Source: PFJX01 sp963713085
GTDB taxonomy: Bacteria > Pseudomonadota > Gammaproteobacteria > Burkholderiales > Thiobacillaceae
DNA: 64,000 nt
Direction of reading: 5' to 3'
NCBI GenBank assembly: GCA_963713085.1
Contig: CAVQKQ010000020.1
Location: forward strand, 1-64,000
In this document: piece after piece, positions 51,683 through 59,694 of the stretch
Position numbering within the stretch: the first letter of the stretch is position 1
Layout of the letters: each line of letters begins with the position of its first letter
The notes under the pieces: model-generated
The model's input: the letters and a program-made list of their open reading frames with translations, nothing else
The model's database searches: none
What the model was told of the DNA's origin: nothing
Translations under genes and position numbers: made by a program

Positions 51683-52552
51683 ATGTCCTGGCTCCCCCTC
51701 GCCCTGATCTGCGCCCTGTCCCTGGCCCTGGCCGACACGGCCACCAAGAAATGGCTGTCGGGCCGTTCGGCGGCGGACCTCACCCTGATCCGTTTCGGCC
51801 TGCCCGGCCTGCTGCTGGTCCCCGTTCTGCTGGACCAGGGCCTGCCGTCGCCGCCGCCGGCCTTCTGGGGCTGGGTCGGCACCGCCCTGCCTCTGGAACT
51901 GCTGGCCATGATCCTCTACGTCCTGGCCATCCGCGACGCCCCCTTGTCCCGCACCCTGCCGTACATGGCCTTCACCCCGGTGTTCACCCTGGCCACCGGC
52001 CGGCTGCTGCTGGGGGAGACGGTGTCCGCCCAGGGCCTGGCGGGCATCCTGCTGGTGGTGGCCGGGGCCTGGGGCCTGAACCTGGAGCATGCCGGATGGC
52101 ACCCCCGCACCTGGTTCGCACCCTTCGCCGCCATCCTGCGGGAACGGGGTTCCCGCTACATGCTGGCGGTGGCGGCCATCTACAGCGTCACGGCGGTGCT
52201 GGGCAAGGGCGCCCTGCAATACGTCTCGGGTCTGGACTTCGGCGCCCTGTACTTTGTCCTGGTGGGCGCCTTCACCCTGGCCTTCTATCTGGTCCGGGAC
52301 CGGGCCGCCGTGGGCCGGGTGGTGCGTAGCGGCTGGCGGCCCTGGGCGGTGGCCGCGCTCATGGCGGTCATGATCCTGACCCACTTCCTGGCCCTGGCTC
52401 AGGTGGAGACCGCCTACATGATCGCGGTGAAGCGCACCAGCGTGCTGTTCGGCATCCTGTTGGGGGCCTGGGTGTTCCGCGAGGCCCACCTGGCACGGCA
52501 TCTGGCGGCGGGCGGCCTGATGGTGGCGGGGGTGGCGCTGATCGTGCTGTGA
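51683..52552 (+). CDS. EamA-family (drug/metabolite) transporter
   Basis: Inner-membrane carrier of 289 residues with about ten helices arranged as two EamA repeats; YVLAIRDAPLSRTLPYMAFTPVFTLATGRLLLGE and ALAQVETAYMIAVKRTSVLFGILLGAWVFREA are the paired signature ends of the repeats. Substrate unknown. The ATG at 51683 has GAGGGGTGAGATAGC upstream. It is followed after 88 bases by the polyphosphate kinase gene. Confidence 0.87.
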   Translation: MSWLPLALICALSLALADTATKKWLSGRSAADLTLIRFGLPGLLLVPVLLDQGLPSPPPAFWGWVGTALPLELLAMILYVLAIRDAPLSRTLPYMAFTPVFTLATGRLLLGETVSAQGLAGILLVVAGAWGLNLEHAGWHPRTWFAPFAAILRERGSRYMLAVAAIYSVTAVLGKGALQYVSGLDFGALYFVLVGAFTLAFYLVRDRAAVGRVVRSGWRPWAVAALMAVMILTHFLALAQVETAYMIAVKRTSVLFGILLGAWVFREAHLARHLAAGGLMVAGVALIVL

Positions 52553-52640
52553 GCCGTCCCGCCGCGCCGCCGCTATACTCGCCCGAGGCGGCGGCCGTGG
52601 CGGCCCCGAAACGCGAACCGGATGAACGGAAGGAAGGCAC

Positions 52641-54125
52641 ATGTTTGAATCCGCCGAGTTGGGCCACAGCGTCGACAAGTCCGTCTGGAAGAAGGAAGTC
52701 CCCTCCCTGCGGGAGGCCCTGCTGGACGCCCAGTACGACCTGATGGACGACGCCACCTTCCCGGTGGTGATCCTGGTGGGCGGCGTGGACGGCGCCGGGC
52801 GCAGCGAGACGGTGAATCTGCTCAACGAATGGATGGATCCCCGCTTCATCGCCACTCACGGCATGGGCGAGCCCACCGACGAGGAGAAGCAGCGCCCCCG
52901 CATGTGGCGCTTCTGGCGGGCCCTGCCGCCCAAGGGGCGGATCGGCATGTTCTTCGGTTCCTGGTACACCCAGCCCATCCTGCGCCGGGTCTACGGCGAG
53001 ACCGACAACGCCGACCTGGACCAGAACATGGAGGACGCGGTGCGCTTCGAGCGCATGCTCACCGAGGAGGGGGCGCTGGTCATCAAGTTCTGGATGCACC
53101 TGTCCAAGAAGAAGCAGAAGAAGCGCCTCACCGCCCTGGAGCAGGACCCCAAGACCCGCTGGCGGGTCACCGACCGGGACTGGCAGCACTACAAGCTGTA
53201 CGACAAGTTCGTGGTGGTGTGCGAGCGAGCCCTGCGCCACACCAGCACCGCCGACGCCCCGTGGATCATCGTCGAGGGGGAGGACGAGTACTACCGGGGC
53301 CTCACCGTGGGCAAGACCATCCTCCAGGCGATCCGCCAGCGCCTGGCCAATCCGGCCACGCCCTCCGAGATCACCGCGCCACCCCTGATGCCGCCCATCG
53401 ACAACCTGTACCTGCTCAAGTCCCTGGACCTGACCCAGAAGCTGGAAAAGAAGGACTACGAGACCCGGCTGGAGGAACTCCAGGGCCGCCTCAACCTGCT
53501 CACCCGCCACCCCAAGTACCAGAATCATTCCGTGGTGGCGGTGTTCGAGGGCAACGACGCTGCCGGCAAGGGCAGCGCCGTGCGCCGCATCACCCAGGCC
53601 CTGGACGCCCGCTTCTACCACTTGGCTCCCATCGCCGCGCCCACCGAGGAGGAGCGCAACCAGCCCTACATGTGGCGCTTCTGGCGCCACATGCCCAAGC
53701 GCGGCCGGCTGCAGATCTTCGACCGCTCCTGGTACGGCCGGGTGCTGGTGGAACGGGTGGAGGGCTACTGCTCCCGCTCCGACTGGATGCGGGCCTATGG
53801 CGAGATCAACGACTTCGAGGAGCAGATGGTGCGCCACGGCATCATCGTCGTGAAGTTCTGGCTGTCCATCAGCAAGGAAGAGCAGCTCAAGCGCTTCAAG
53901 GCCCGGGAGCAGACCCCGTTCAAGCGCTTCAAGATCACCGACGACGACTGGCGCAACCGGGACAAGTGGGACCAGTACGAACAGGCGGTGTGCGACATGG
54001 TGGACCGCACCAGCACCGAGATCACCCCCTGGACCCTGGTGGAGGCCAACGACAAGTATTTTGCCCGGATCAAGGTGCTGAAGACCCTGTGCGATCGGAT
54101 CGAGGCGGGGTTGAAGGGGGGGTAG
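52641..54125 (+). CDS. pap: Polyphosphate:AMP phosphotransferase (two-domain PPK2)
   Basis: Phosphorylates AMP to ADP with polyphosphate. Two tandem PPK2 domains: the first (about 15–255) has a modified Walker A GGVDGAGRSE and FGSWYT instead of FDRSWY; the second (about 270–490) is canonical with VFEGNDAAGKGSAVRR near 300, YMWRFWRHMPKRGRLQIFDRSWYGRVL, and RTSTEITPWTLVEANDKYFA. Length 494 matches class II two-domain PAP enzymes, in which only the C-terminal domain is active. Ribosome site GGAAGG precedes the ATG. Confidence 0.93.
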   Translation: MFESAELGHSVDKSVWKKEVPSLREALLDAQYDLMDDATFPVVILVGGVDGAGRSETVNLLNEWMDPRFIATHGMGEPTDEEKQRPRMWRFWRALPPKGRIGMFFGSWYTQPILRRVYGETDNADLDQNMEDAVRFERMLTEEGALVIKFWMHLSKKKQKKRLTALEQDPKTRWRVTDRDWQHYKLYDKFVVVCERALRHTSTADAPWIIVEGEDEYYRGLTVGKTILQAIRQRLANPATPSEITAPPLMPPIDNLYLLKSLDLTQKLEKKDYETRLEELQGRLNLLTRHPKYQNHSVVAVFEGNDAAGKGSAVRRITQALDARFYHLAPIAAPTEEERNQPYMWRFWRHMPKRGRLQIFDRSWYGRVLVERVEGYCSRSDWMRAYGEINDFEEQMVRHGIIVVKFWLSISKEEQLKRFKAREQTPFKRFKITDDDWRNRDKWDQYEQAVCDMVDRTSTEITPWTLVEANDKYFARIKVLKTLCDRIEAGLKGG

Positions 54126-54224
54126 GGGAGGATGCCGCACCACCTCTGCAATGCCAGCGGGAGAAGGTCTACCGCTGATGGCGGAGGGTGCCTTGCTTTT
54201 CCGCCCTAGCGGGCTACACAGCGG

Positions 54225-54599
54225 TCAACTGGGTCCGGGACCTGAACAGAACCAAAGTTTGTTGCCCTCGCTGTCCATGAAGCTGCCGACCGTGGCATCG
54301 CCGTAAGTCTGGACCGGATCCGCGATAACCACCCCGCGTTCGCGGAGGCTGGCCTCCATGCGATAGGCGTCCTGGGTCTGGATGGTCACCCGCGGGTTGA
54401 GGTCGGCCGACGGTCGCGTGGACGAATCCGCCTTGAACAGGAGCACCGTGTCGCCGAGGTGATTGCCGACCTGCTTGCCTTCCTCGAACGCGGGGCGCAG
54501 CGACAAGGTCTCGGTATAGAACCGAAATGCGCGATCGAGATCGGTCACGGCCAGCGCGAGGGCTTTTACATTCTGGAAAGTCAGGGCAGGCGATGTCAT
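54225..54599 (-). CDS. VOC (glyoxalase/bleomycin-resistance) family protein
   Basis: Single vicinal-oxygen-chelate domain pair in 124 residues: VKALALAVTDLDRAFRFYTETLSLR, GNHLGDTVLLFKAD, VTIQTQDAYRMEASLRERGVV and GNKLWFCSGPG. Possible metal ligands are not all canonical. Function could be a lyase or binding protein; unknown. The 118-base region upstream contains two strong palindromes. First of a run of small minus-strand accessory genes up to 60.4 kb. Confidence 0.8.
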   Translation of the reverse strand: MTSPALTFQNVKALALAVTDLDRAFRFYTETLSLRPAFEEGKQVGNHLGDTVLLFKADSSTRPSADLNPRVTIQTQDAYRMEASLRERGVVIADPVQTYGDATVGSFMDSEGNKLWFCSGPGPS

Positions 54600-54642
54600 G
54601 TCAGGTTCTCCTTGCCAATAAGGCGTTCACGAAACAAGCGTC

Positions 54643-54681
54643 CATCAACCGGGTCGGTTGACCGCGTCAGGTCGACCTGAC
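54643..54681. promoter_or_regulatory. Two adjacent palindromes upstream of the VOC gene
   Basis: TCAACCG GGT CGGTTGA is a 7-base inverted repeat with a 3-base loop (about 54644–54660). GTCAGGTCGACCTGAC at 54666–54681 is a perfect 16-base palindrome. Both lie in the leader of the VOC gene and could be operators for a dimeric regulator; no regulator gene is adjacent. Confidence 0.45.
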
Positions 54682-54717
54682 GGCATTATGCGGCCGCTTC
54701 ATTCTCATCGCGGCACC

Positions 54718-56484
54718 CTAGGCGGGGTGTTCGGCCATCCAGTGCCGGGCAATCTCTTCCCGTCGGCAGATCCACACCGCGTCACGACCCTGCACGTAGT
54801 CGAGAAACCGTGCCAGCGCCATCGCCCGCGCGGGATGGCCGCTGATCCGGCCATGCAGGCCGACGCTCATCATCTTCGGACGGTGCGCACCCTCCTGCCA
54901 CAACAGGTCGAATGCGTCCTTGAGCACCTGAAAGAAGTCCTCCCCGGTGGGCACCCCGTTCGGCAGCAGATAGCGGACGTCGTTGTTGACCAGGGTATAC
55001 GGGATCACCAGGTGGGCGGGCGATCCGTCCAGCCAATAGGGCAGGTCGTCGTTGTAGGCGTCCGAGCTGTAGAGGAACCCGCCCTCCTCGCGCACCAGCC
55101 GGCGGGTATTCTGGCTCACCCGGCCGGTGTACCAGCCCACCGGGCGCCGGCCGCAGATCCGCTCGATGATCTCGATGGTGAGGCGGATGTGGCGCCACTC
55201 CTCGTCTTCCGGGATGGTGCGGTAGTCCAGCCAGCGGTAGCCGTGTCCGGCCATCTCGTGACCGGCGGCGACGAGCGCGCGGCCGATCTCCGGGTTGAGC
55301 TCCAGCGCCCGGCCGACGGCGAAGGCGGTCAGCGGCAGGCCACGTGCGCTGAACAGTTCCAGGATGCGCCACACGCCCGCGCGTGAGCCGTATTCATACA
55401 TGCCCTCGACGCTCAGGTCCCGCTCCCCGGTGCGCGGCGGGCGGCCCGGCAGCTCGTGCAGATACGCCTCCGAGCTTGCGTCGCCGTTGAGGATGCACGA
55501 CTCCGCGCCCTCCTCGACGTTGAGCACGAACTGAACCGCGATCCGCGCCTCCCCCGGCCAGCGCGGATGGGGCGGGCTGCCGCCGTAGCCGACCAGGTCG
55601 CGTTCGGTCATCAGCCCAGCTCGAAGGTGGTGACGCCGAACATCGCGCTCGTGCGCGAGAGCGGGCGCGGGGCCGAGATACATCCGGGCGCAGCCGAATA
55701 CCTCGGCCATCCCGTGCCGGCCCGCGAGTTCCAGCGCGGCGGGGTTGTTCTCCGGGGCGTCGAGAAACAGCGGGCCGCCGGCGGCGAACCCCGCCAGCCG
55801 CGCGTAAAGGGCTTCGGCCACATCGGCGTCGTCGGCGAACAGGGGGCCGATCTTGCAGCCTTCCCCGCAACGCCGCACCACCCCGTATCCGCTCAACCTG
55901 CCAGCCCGCATGCAACCCAGGGCGAGCGCATCCGGTTGGGCTATCCAGCCCTTCAGGAAGGCTGGGCGCAAGGCGGGAAAGCAGGTCCGGTCGTATTCGA
56001 GCACCCGCTCGAAAGGCACGGTGCCCAGCGGCACGATGTCTTCGCCGTCGACCGGCGGGGTGGTCCCACGCGCATCGGTCTCGACACGAAAACGGATGTC
56101 GCGATGGGAGAAGACGAAGCCACCGCGCGCGTAGTAGTCCTGCATCGCGAACACGCCGTCCATGCCGATGCCGGCGCCGGGACGCAGGCGGGTCAGCAGC
56201 CGTTCGCGGCGCGCGTGCCAGAGCGTGTTGCCGAGGCCCCGGCCACGAAACTCGGGCCGGACGATGAAGAAGCCCATGAAGCCGAATTCGCCGTCGTAGG
56301 AAGTGATGGCCCCGCCGCCGATCAACTCGCCGTCGAGGTCCGCCGCGATGAAGGCCTCGGGGTCCGTGGCCCAGAACAATTCGGCATCGTGCAGGCCGGG
56401 ATTCCAACCCTCGCGCGCGGCCCAGCCGACCAGCTCGTCCACCTCCGGGCGGGTCATGTTGCGTATGACAAGGTCGTTCGGCAT
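54718..56484 (-). CDS. GNAT acetyltransferase fused by an apparent frameshift to a PuuE-like polysaccharide deacetylase
   Basis: One open frame of 588 codons joins two proteins. Residues 1–285 are a GNAT acetyltransferase (FFIVRPEFRGRGLGNTLWHARRERLL acetyl-CoA loop; second GNAT-like half with AGRLSGYGVVRRC). Residues 292–588 are a NodB-fold deacetylase of the PuuE/allantoinase-like group (MTERDLVGYGGSPPHPRWPG, FVLNVEEGAES, MYEYGSRAGVWRIL, AGHEMAGHGYRWLDY, GWYTGRVSQNTRRL). In another frame at the junction the GNAT gene ends in its family tail MFGVTTFELG with a stop at 55611–55613 overlapping the deacetylase ATG (TGATG at 55609–55613). So an extra base near 55650 probably created the fusion; the ancestral state was two coupled genes. 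Confidence 0.8.
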   Translation of the reverse strand: MPNDLVIRNMTRPEVDELVGWAAREGWNPGLHDAELFWATDPEAFIAADLDGELIGGGAITSYDGEFGFMGFFIVRPEFRGRGLGNTLWHARRERLLTRLRPGAGIGMDGVFAMQDYYARGGFVFSHRDIRFRVETDARGTTPPVDGEDIVPLGTVPFERVLEYDRTCFPALRPAFLKGWIAQPDALALGCMRAGRLSGYGVVRRCGEGCKIGPLFADDADVAEALYARLAGFAAGGPLFLDAPENNPAALELAGRHGMAEVFGCARMYLGPAPALAHERDVRRHHLRAGLMTERDLVGYGGSPPHPRWPGEARIAVQFVLNVEEGAESCILNGDASSEAYLHELPGRPPRTGERDLSVEGMYEYGSRAGVWRILELFSARGLPLTAFAVGRALELNPEIGRALVAAGHEMAGHGYRWLDYRTIPEDEEWRHIRLTIEIIERICGRRPVGWYTGRVSQNTRRLVREEGGFLYSSDAYNDDLPYWLDGSPAHLVIPYTLVNNDVRYLLPNGVPTGEDFFQVLKDAFDLLWQEGAHRPKMMSVGLHGRISGHPARAMALARFLDYVQGRDAVWICRREEIARHWMAEHPA

Positions 56485-56758
56485 CGCGATGTTCTCCTCA
56501 GGTCGTTCGCCGGGAGCTCGCCCCTTCCCCTATCCCGGGGTGACGTATGCCGCCCGGGGAGATCACCGCGCGGAGCGACATTGGGAACGTACCCCAGATA
56601 TCGGTATACGCTTTGCCGTTTCACCATAGTCGTTGTCACCCTCCGTGCGGACGGACGTGAAGATGACGGCAAAGTATGGCGGTCGCGGTGTTTGTGCTGG
56701 CGAGACCATCTGCGCTCCTTTTGCTGCCCAACGCTGTGGCTGGATGTCGGGCCTGAGC
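56485..56758. other. Non-coding stretch between GNAT and cupin genes
   Basis: No gene supported. It contains an inverted repeat CTTTGCCGT (about 56611) with ACGGCAAAG (about 56666) and a lone GTTGGGC-like core (minus strand, near 56725) that is too isolated to call an attC site. Confidence 0.4.
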
Positions 56759-57103
56759 CTACTCTTGCCTGACTATATCGACCGAGATCTCCACCGCCGG
56801 AACCGTGCCTCTGTTCTCAAGCCAGTGTGTGGTGTTCCTATCCTCGGGCCAGCCCACTCCCGGTCCATAGTCGGTAGTGACGCCGTTTCGATGGTCAGTG
56901 ATCGTTCCCTGCAGGATGTAGACGGTGCCCGGCCTGTCTTTATGGTCGTGAACCGGGCCGAAGACGCCTCCGGGCTCGATGGTCACCATGCGCATTCGAA
57001 GTTGCCGCCCCGCCATGCCCTCGATCTCGGGGCCAAGGTCAACCGTTTCAAGTAACTTCACCGTTACACCTTTCGTCTCAGGTGCCACCTGTTCGTTGCT
57101 CAT
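56759..57103 (-). CDS. Cupin-domain protein
   Basis: Started at the ATG at 57103 (MSNEQVAPETKGVTVKLLET) with GAGGAG 8 bases upstream; 114 residues. Single cupin barrel with VTIEPGGVFGPVHDHKDRPGTVYILQGTI as motif 1 (His residues HDH, Glu replaced by Gly-Thr) and THWLENRGTVPAVEISVDI as motif 2. A small enzyme or sensor of unknown substrate. An attC-like sequence lies directly upstream, so it may be a gene cassette. Confidence 0.82.
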   Translation of the reverse strand: MSNEQVAPETKGVTVKLLETVDLGPEIEGMAGRQLRMRMVTIEPGGVFGPVHDHKDRPGTVYILQGTITDHRNGVTTDYGPGVGWPEDRNTTHWLENRGTVPAVEISVDIVRQE

Positions 57104-57129
57104 CGTGCTCTCCTCACTGTACTTCCATG

Positions 57130-57196
57130 GCTCAACGAAAAGTTGTGGGGCGCGCCGCATTTGGCGCGTCCCTCTCGAACGCCATATTGGTTGCCA
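57130..57196 (-). repeat. Candidate attC site between SRPBCC and cupin genes
   Basis: Sits between the stop of the SRPBCC gene (57214) and the start of the cupin gene (57103). On the minus strand: ATGGCGTTCGAGAGGGACGC, a GGCGCG stem and loop, GCCCCACAACTT and the core-like GTTGAGC (57130–57136 complement). The arms GGGGCGCGCC/GGCGCGTCCC pair with one mismatch, and the inner boxes GTTCGAGAGG versus CACAACTT show the asymmetry expected of attC. The opposite core (GGCAACC) is degenerate. Confidence 0.5.
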
Positions 57197-57213
57197 TTGC
57201 TGATACGACTAAT

Positions 57214-57621
57214 TCACTGATTCGCTTCAACGTGCTTGGCAAAATTATCCAGGATGGCTTGCCATCCTTGACGCTGTTGCTCCACAGGATTTTCGGATTC
57301 AGCATCGAACGTGACGCGCACGGTGACACCGTTTGCGCCCGCAATGAACTCAACTGAACCAGTACGGTCTCCGAACGAATACTCAATTAATTCGTTTGGC
57401 ACGATCTTGGTGTACGTTCCGGCGAAGTCAAAGCCGAAGCTACCGTCTTTAGCCTCCATGCGCGATGTAAACGCCCCACCCACGCGCAAGTCGACCGTAG
57501 ATTTGGTTGTGTGCCAATCATCAGAAGCAGCATTCCAGTGTTTGATGTCGTCTGGTGTTGTATAAGCGCTCCAGACTTTGGCAATGGGGGCTTTGACGAT
57601 AGTTTCAACGGTGATTTTCAT
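57214..57621 (-). CDS. SRPBCC/AHSA1-type domain protein
   Basis: Started at the ATG at 57621 (MKITVETIVKAPIAKVWSAYT), preceded by AAGGAG; 135 residues. Family features: VKAPIAKVWSAYTTPDDIKHWN, VDLRVGGAFTSRMEAKDGSFGFDFAGTYTKIVPNELIEYSFGD and the C-terminal helix EQQRQGWQAILDNFAKHV. These proteins form a hydrophobic ligand cavity; function unknown. Composition is more AT-rich than the core genes. Flanked downstream by an attC-like site. Confidence 0.87.
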   Translation of the reverse strand: MKITVETIVKAPIAKVWSAYTTPDDIKHWNAASDDWHTTKSTVDLRVGGAFTSRMEAKDGSFGFDFAGTYTKIVPNELIEYSFGDRTGSVEFIAGANGVTVRVTFDAESENPVEQQRQGWQAILDNFAKHVEANQ

Positions 57622-57645
57622 CGTGTAACTCCTTGTGGTTCGCAA

Positions 57646-58056
57646 CTAATTCATATTGAACGGCGCAACCGCCGCATAACATGTCATCCCTAGTCGCATA
57701 ACATCACTCCGGTATCCATAACTCACTGATTCCTCTTGGCCCGACGTTGTTATCAAGGCGCCGGGTTTGGAAACCACGTCACTGGCGTTCGCCCCATCCT
57801 AATCGTCGCTGGCCGAGAAAGGCAATATGCGGTGTTCGCCGCCGAATGCCCCGGCCAGGGCCGCCCCCGGGTGTCCCCGTTCCAGGTCCATGGGGCCGCT
57901 TCCCCTGGCATTCCCGGCGGCTGGCTTTTATCGTTAAACAGCGCTTGGGCCGCCCAGTAATCGGACCCAGACAGCATTCCCGGAACGGGTGTCTGCCTCG
58001 GCCGGCAAGGCGCGCGGAAATCAGGCAATGCACGGGCAAGGGACCGGAGGTGCGGG
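57646..58056. other. Intergenic stretch with a decayed copy of ggt 3' sequence
   Basis: No intact gene. It holds GCATAACAT twice 24 bases apart (about 57673 and 57697), a small hairpin CGGCGCAACCGCCG, and the ggt-like remnant listed at 57792–57898. The right part (57900–58056) shows nothing recognisable before the glycogen phosphorylase remnant. Confidence 0.5.
57792..57898 (-). pseudogene. Decayed duplicate of the ggt 3' end and downstream sequence
   Basis: Two blocks match the intact ggt locus in order and orientation. Block 1 (57792–57838, CCCCATCCTAATCGTCGC…) resembles 60554–60600 just beyond ggt. Block 2 (57851–57898, CCGGCCAGGGCCGCC…TGGGGCCG) resembles 60763–60810 inside the ggt coding end. 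Between them only 12 bases remain here compared with 162 at the ggt locus, so an internal piece was lost. Confidence 0.7.
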
Positions 58057-58690
58057 ATGCACAACGAATTCATACTGGAAGAGCGCATCGCCTATTTCAC
58101 CATGGAGATCGCGCTGCAGCCGGACATCCCCACCTACGCGGGGGGCCTGGGGGTGCTCGCGGGCGACACGATCCGCACCGGCGCCGACCTGGAGTTGCCG
58201 CTGGTGGCCGTGAGCCTGGTCAGCCGCCGGCTATTTCCGCCAGGAAATCGACGCCCAGGGACGGCAGTCGGAACATCCGGACCCCTGGCAACCCGAGCGG
58301 TTCGCCACTCCGCTGGATGCCAAGGTCGCGGTGTCCATCGAAGGGCGCGAGGTGTGGGTGCGTGCCTGGCTTTACGTGCTGAAGGGTCAGGTCAACGGAC
58401 GGGAGCCGGTCATCCTGCTGGATACCGATCTTGACGAGAATCGCGCGGACGATCGCGAAATCACCCATTACCGCTATGGCGGCGATACCAGCTACCGTCT
58501 GAGACTCGGCGCTGCTCGCCCTGGACCTGCTGCGCCGCTACGCGTATCCGGCCGAGGATGTGCGGGCCGGGGAATCGCCCCACGACATCCCGCGGGTGCG
58601 CGAGCTGTGCAATTTCACCACCCATACGCCGGTGGAGGCCGGCCACGACAGGTTTCCCTATCCCCTGGTGCAGGCCGGGACAAGTCGCCT
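58057..58690 (+). pseudogene. Remnant of a glycogen/alpha-glucan phosphorylase gene
   Basis: Segments of a GT35 phosphorylase in order but different frames: ILEERIAYFTMEIALQPDIP, TYAGGLGVLAGDTIRTGADL (58070–58225); YFRQEIDAQGRQSEHPDPW then VSIEGREVWVRAWLYVL and LLDTDLDENRADDREITHYR (to about 58500); SALLALDLLRRY and RVRELCNFTTHTPVEAGHD (to about 58690). At least one frameshift near 58235 and a deletion of roughly 50 codons near 58505 separate them, and everything after the first ~250 residues is missing. Not functional. It is the only plus-strand gene trace in this accessory region. Confidence 0.82.
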
Positions 58691-58707
58691 CGATGAACGG
58701 TCCGGCC

Positions 58708-59160
58708 TCATCCCGCCCCAGCCTGGCGGGCCAGGATGGCGAGGGTGGCGGGGTCCGGGGCGCCCGCGAAGTACTTGGCCAGCGCTTGGTGGAACGGCGA
58801 CCCCGCTTCGGCGACTTGGGCGAACAGGGTCAGGCAGGAGCGGAACTTCCTCGCATCGATGCCGCCCAGGATGGCGGCCGCGTCCGAGCCGGCGTTGGCG
58901 TTCATGGCCGCCACGCACTCGCGCAGCCGGGCGCCGAGAACCGGATGGTCGAGGTAGGCCCCGGCCTCGGCCAGGCCGGAGAGGGCGTAGCGCACGGATA
59001 GGGGGCTTGAACCCAGGCCCCGGATCTGGGGCAGGACGTACCAGCTCCAGTGGCTGCGCTTCCTGCCGGCGCGCAACTCGGCCAGCGCCTGGCCGTAGTT
59101 CGCCGCCTGCGCTTCAAGGAAGCGATCGAGATCGTGGGGATCCTGTGGGTGGGTCGTCAT
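58708..59160 (-). CDS. DUF1810 family protein
   Basis: Started at the ATG at 59160 (MTTHPQDPHDLDRFLEAQAANY), 150 residues. The family signature is RAGRKRSHWSWYVLPQIRGLG, with YALSGLAEAGAYLDHPVLGARL and GGIDARKFRSCLTLFAQ. DUF1810 proteins (YciN-like, alpha-helical) have no settled function. The C-terminus reaches to 18 bases from the phosphorylase remnant. Composition is like the genome core. Confidence 0.85.
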   Translation of the reverse strand: MTTHPQDPHDLDRFLEAQAANYGQALAELRAGRKRSHWSWYVLPQIRGLGSSPLSVRYALSGLAEAGAYLDHPVLGARLRECVAAMNANAGSDAAAILGGIDARKFRSCLTLFAQVAEAGSPFHQALAKYFAGAPDPATLAILARQAGAG

Positions 59161-59256
59161 CCGGCAAGAACTGCCGTAAGAGGCTCGACGACCGCGTTCA
59201 GGCGCGGCGGGAAGACGCAACGATCAAGCCATCCCCACCGCCCAGGATCTTCCCGG

Positions 59257-59538
59257 CTAGGGGGTGAACTCACTGAGAACCCGCATCGTCTCGATCTTCA
59301 GCCGATCCTCTTTCATGGCCTGCCTGGCCTCGTCGGATGCCATGAAGGACTGGAACTGCGCCATGTCCGGCACCTCCAGGATCAGGCCGGTCGCATTGGG
59401 ATTCTGCGGGTCCCTGAAGTTCCGGGCGGTCACGCCGATCTTCGCGAACATTTCATGCCGGCTCCCCGGCCCTTTTTTCCAGGCGCTGGCCCACCGCTGC
59501 CCGTCTTCGACCTCGTGAAAGGCGATCAGTGTTGTCAT
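59257..59538 (-). CDS. Small protein, dimeric alpha/beta-barrel-like, unknown function
   Basis: Ninety-three residues, ATG at 59538 preceded by CAGGAGACC. Sequence MTTLIAFHEVEDGQRWASAW, then GVTARNFRDPQNPNATGLILEV, DMAQFQSFMASDEARQAMKE suggests a ferredoxin-like alpha/beta fold as in antibiotic-biosynthesis-monooxygenase-type proteins. No catalytic residues can be assigned. It follows the attC-like site at 59608–59694 and could be a cassette gene. Confidence 0.7.
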   Translation of the reverse strand: MTTLIAFHEVEDGQRWASAWKKGPGSRHEMFAKIGVTARNFRDPQNPNATGLILEVPDMAQFQSFMASDEARQAMKEDRLKIETMRVLSEFTP

Positions 59539-59607
59539 TGGATAGGTCTCCTGTTTCAGTGGTTGTAAAAGCGAATGGATCGATAACTTGGAAGAAGGTT
59601 CGTTGGT

Positions 59608-59694
59608 TTCGAACGTAGAGCTAACCGGTGCTGTGCAGCTTTATCTCGCAGCGTCCAGCGACTGAAGGAGGCGAGGTTGAGCGCCATGTTAGGC
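59608..59694 (-). repeat. Candidate integron attC site
   Basis: Reading the minus strand: core GCCTAAC (59694–59688), then ATGGCGCTCAACC, a 50-base centre, GGTTAGCTC, ACGTTCGAA (59608). The inner boxes GCTCAACC and GGTTAGC pair with one unpaired base, a hallmark of attC. The TAA stop of the 239-codon gene lies inside the GCCTAAC core, as in many gene cassettes. The outer core GTTCGAA departs from GTTRRRY. No integrase gene is in the window. Confidence 0.6.

Noticed and set aside
56700..56760. GTTGGGC/GCCCGAC pair after the cupin gene as another attC
   Set aside because: The cores are only 13 bases apart and one lacks the AAC end; no internal box structure.
57660..57720. Two GCATAACAT words upstream of the SRPBCC gene as attC or att repeats
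   Set aside because: They are direct, only 24 bases apart and lack paired inner boxes; may be chance or a small duplication.
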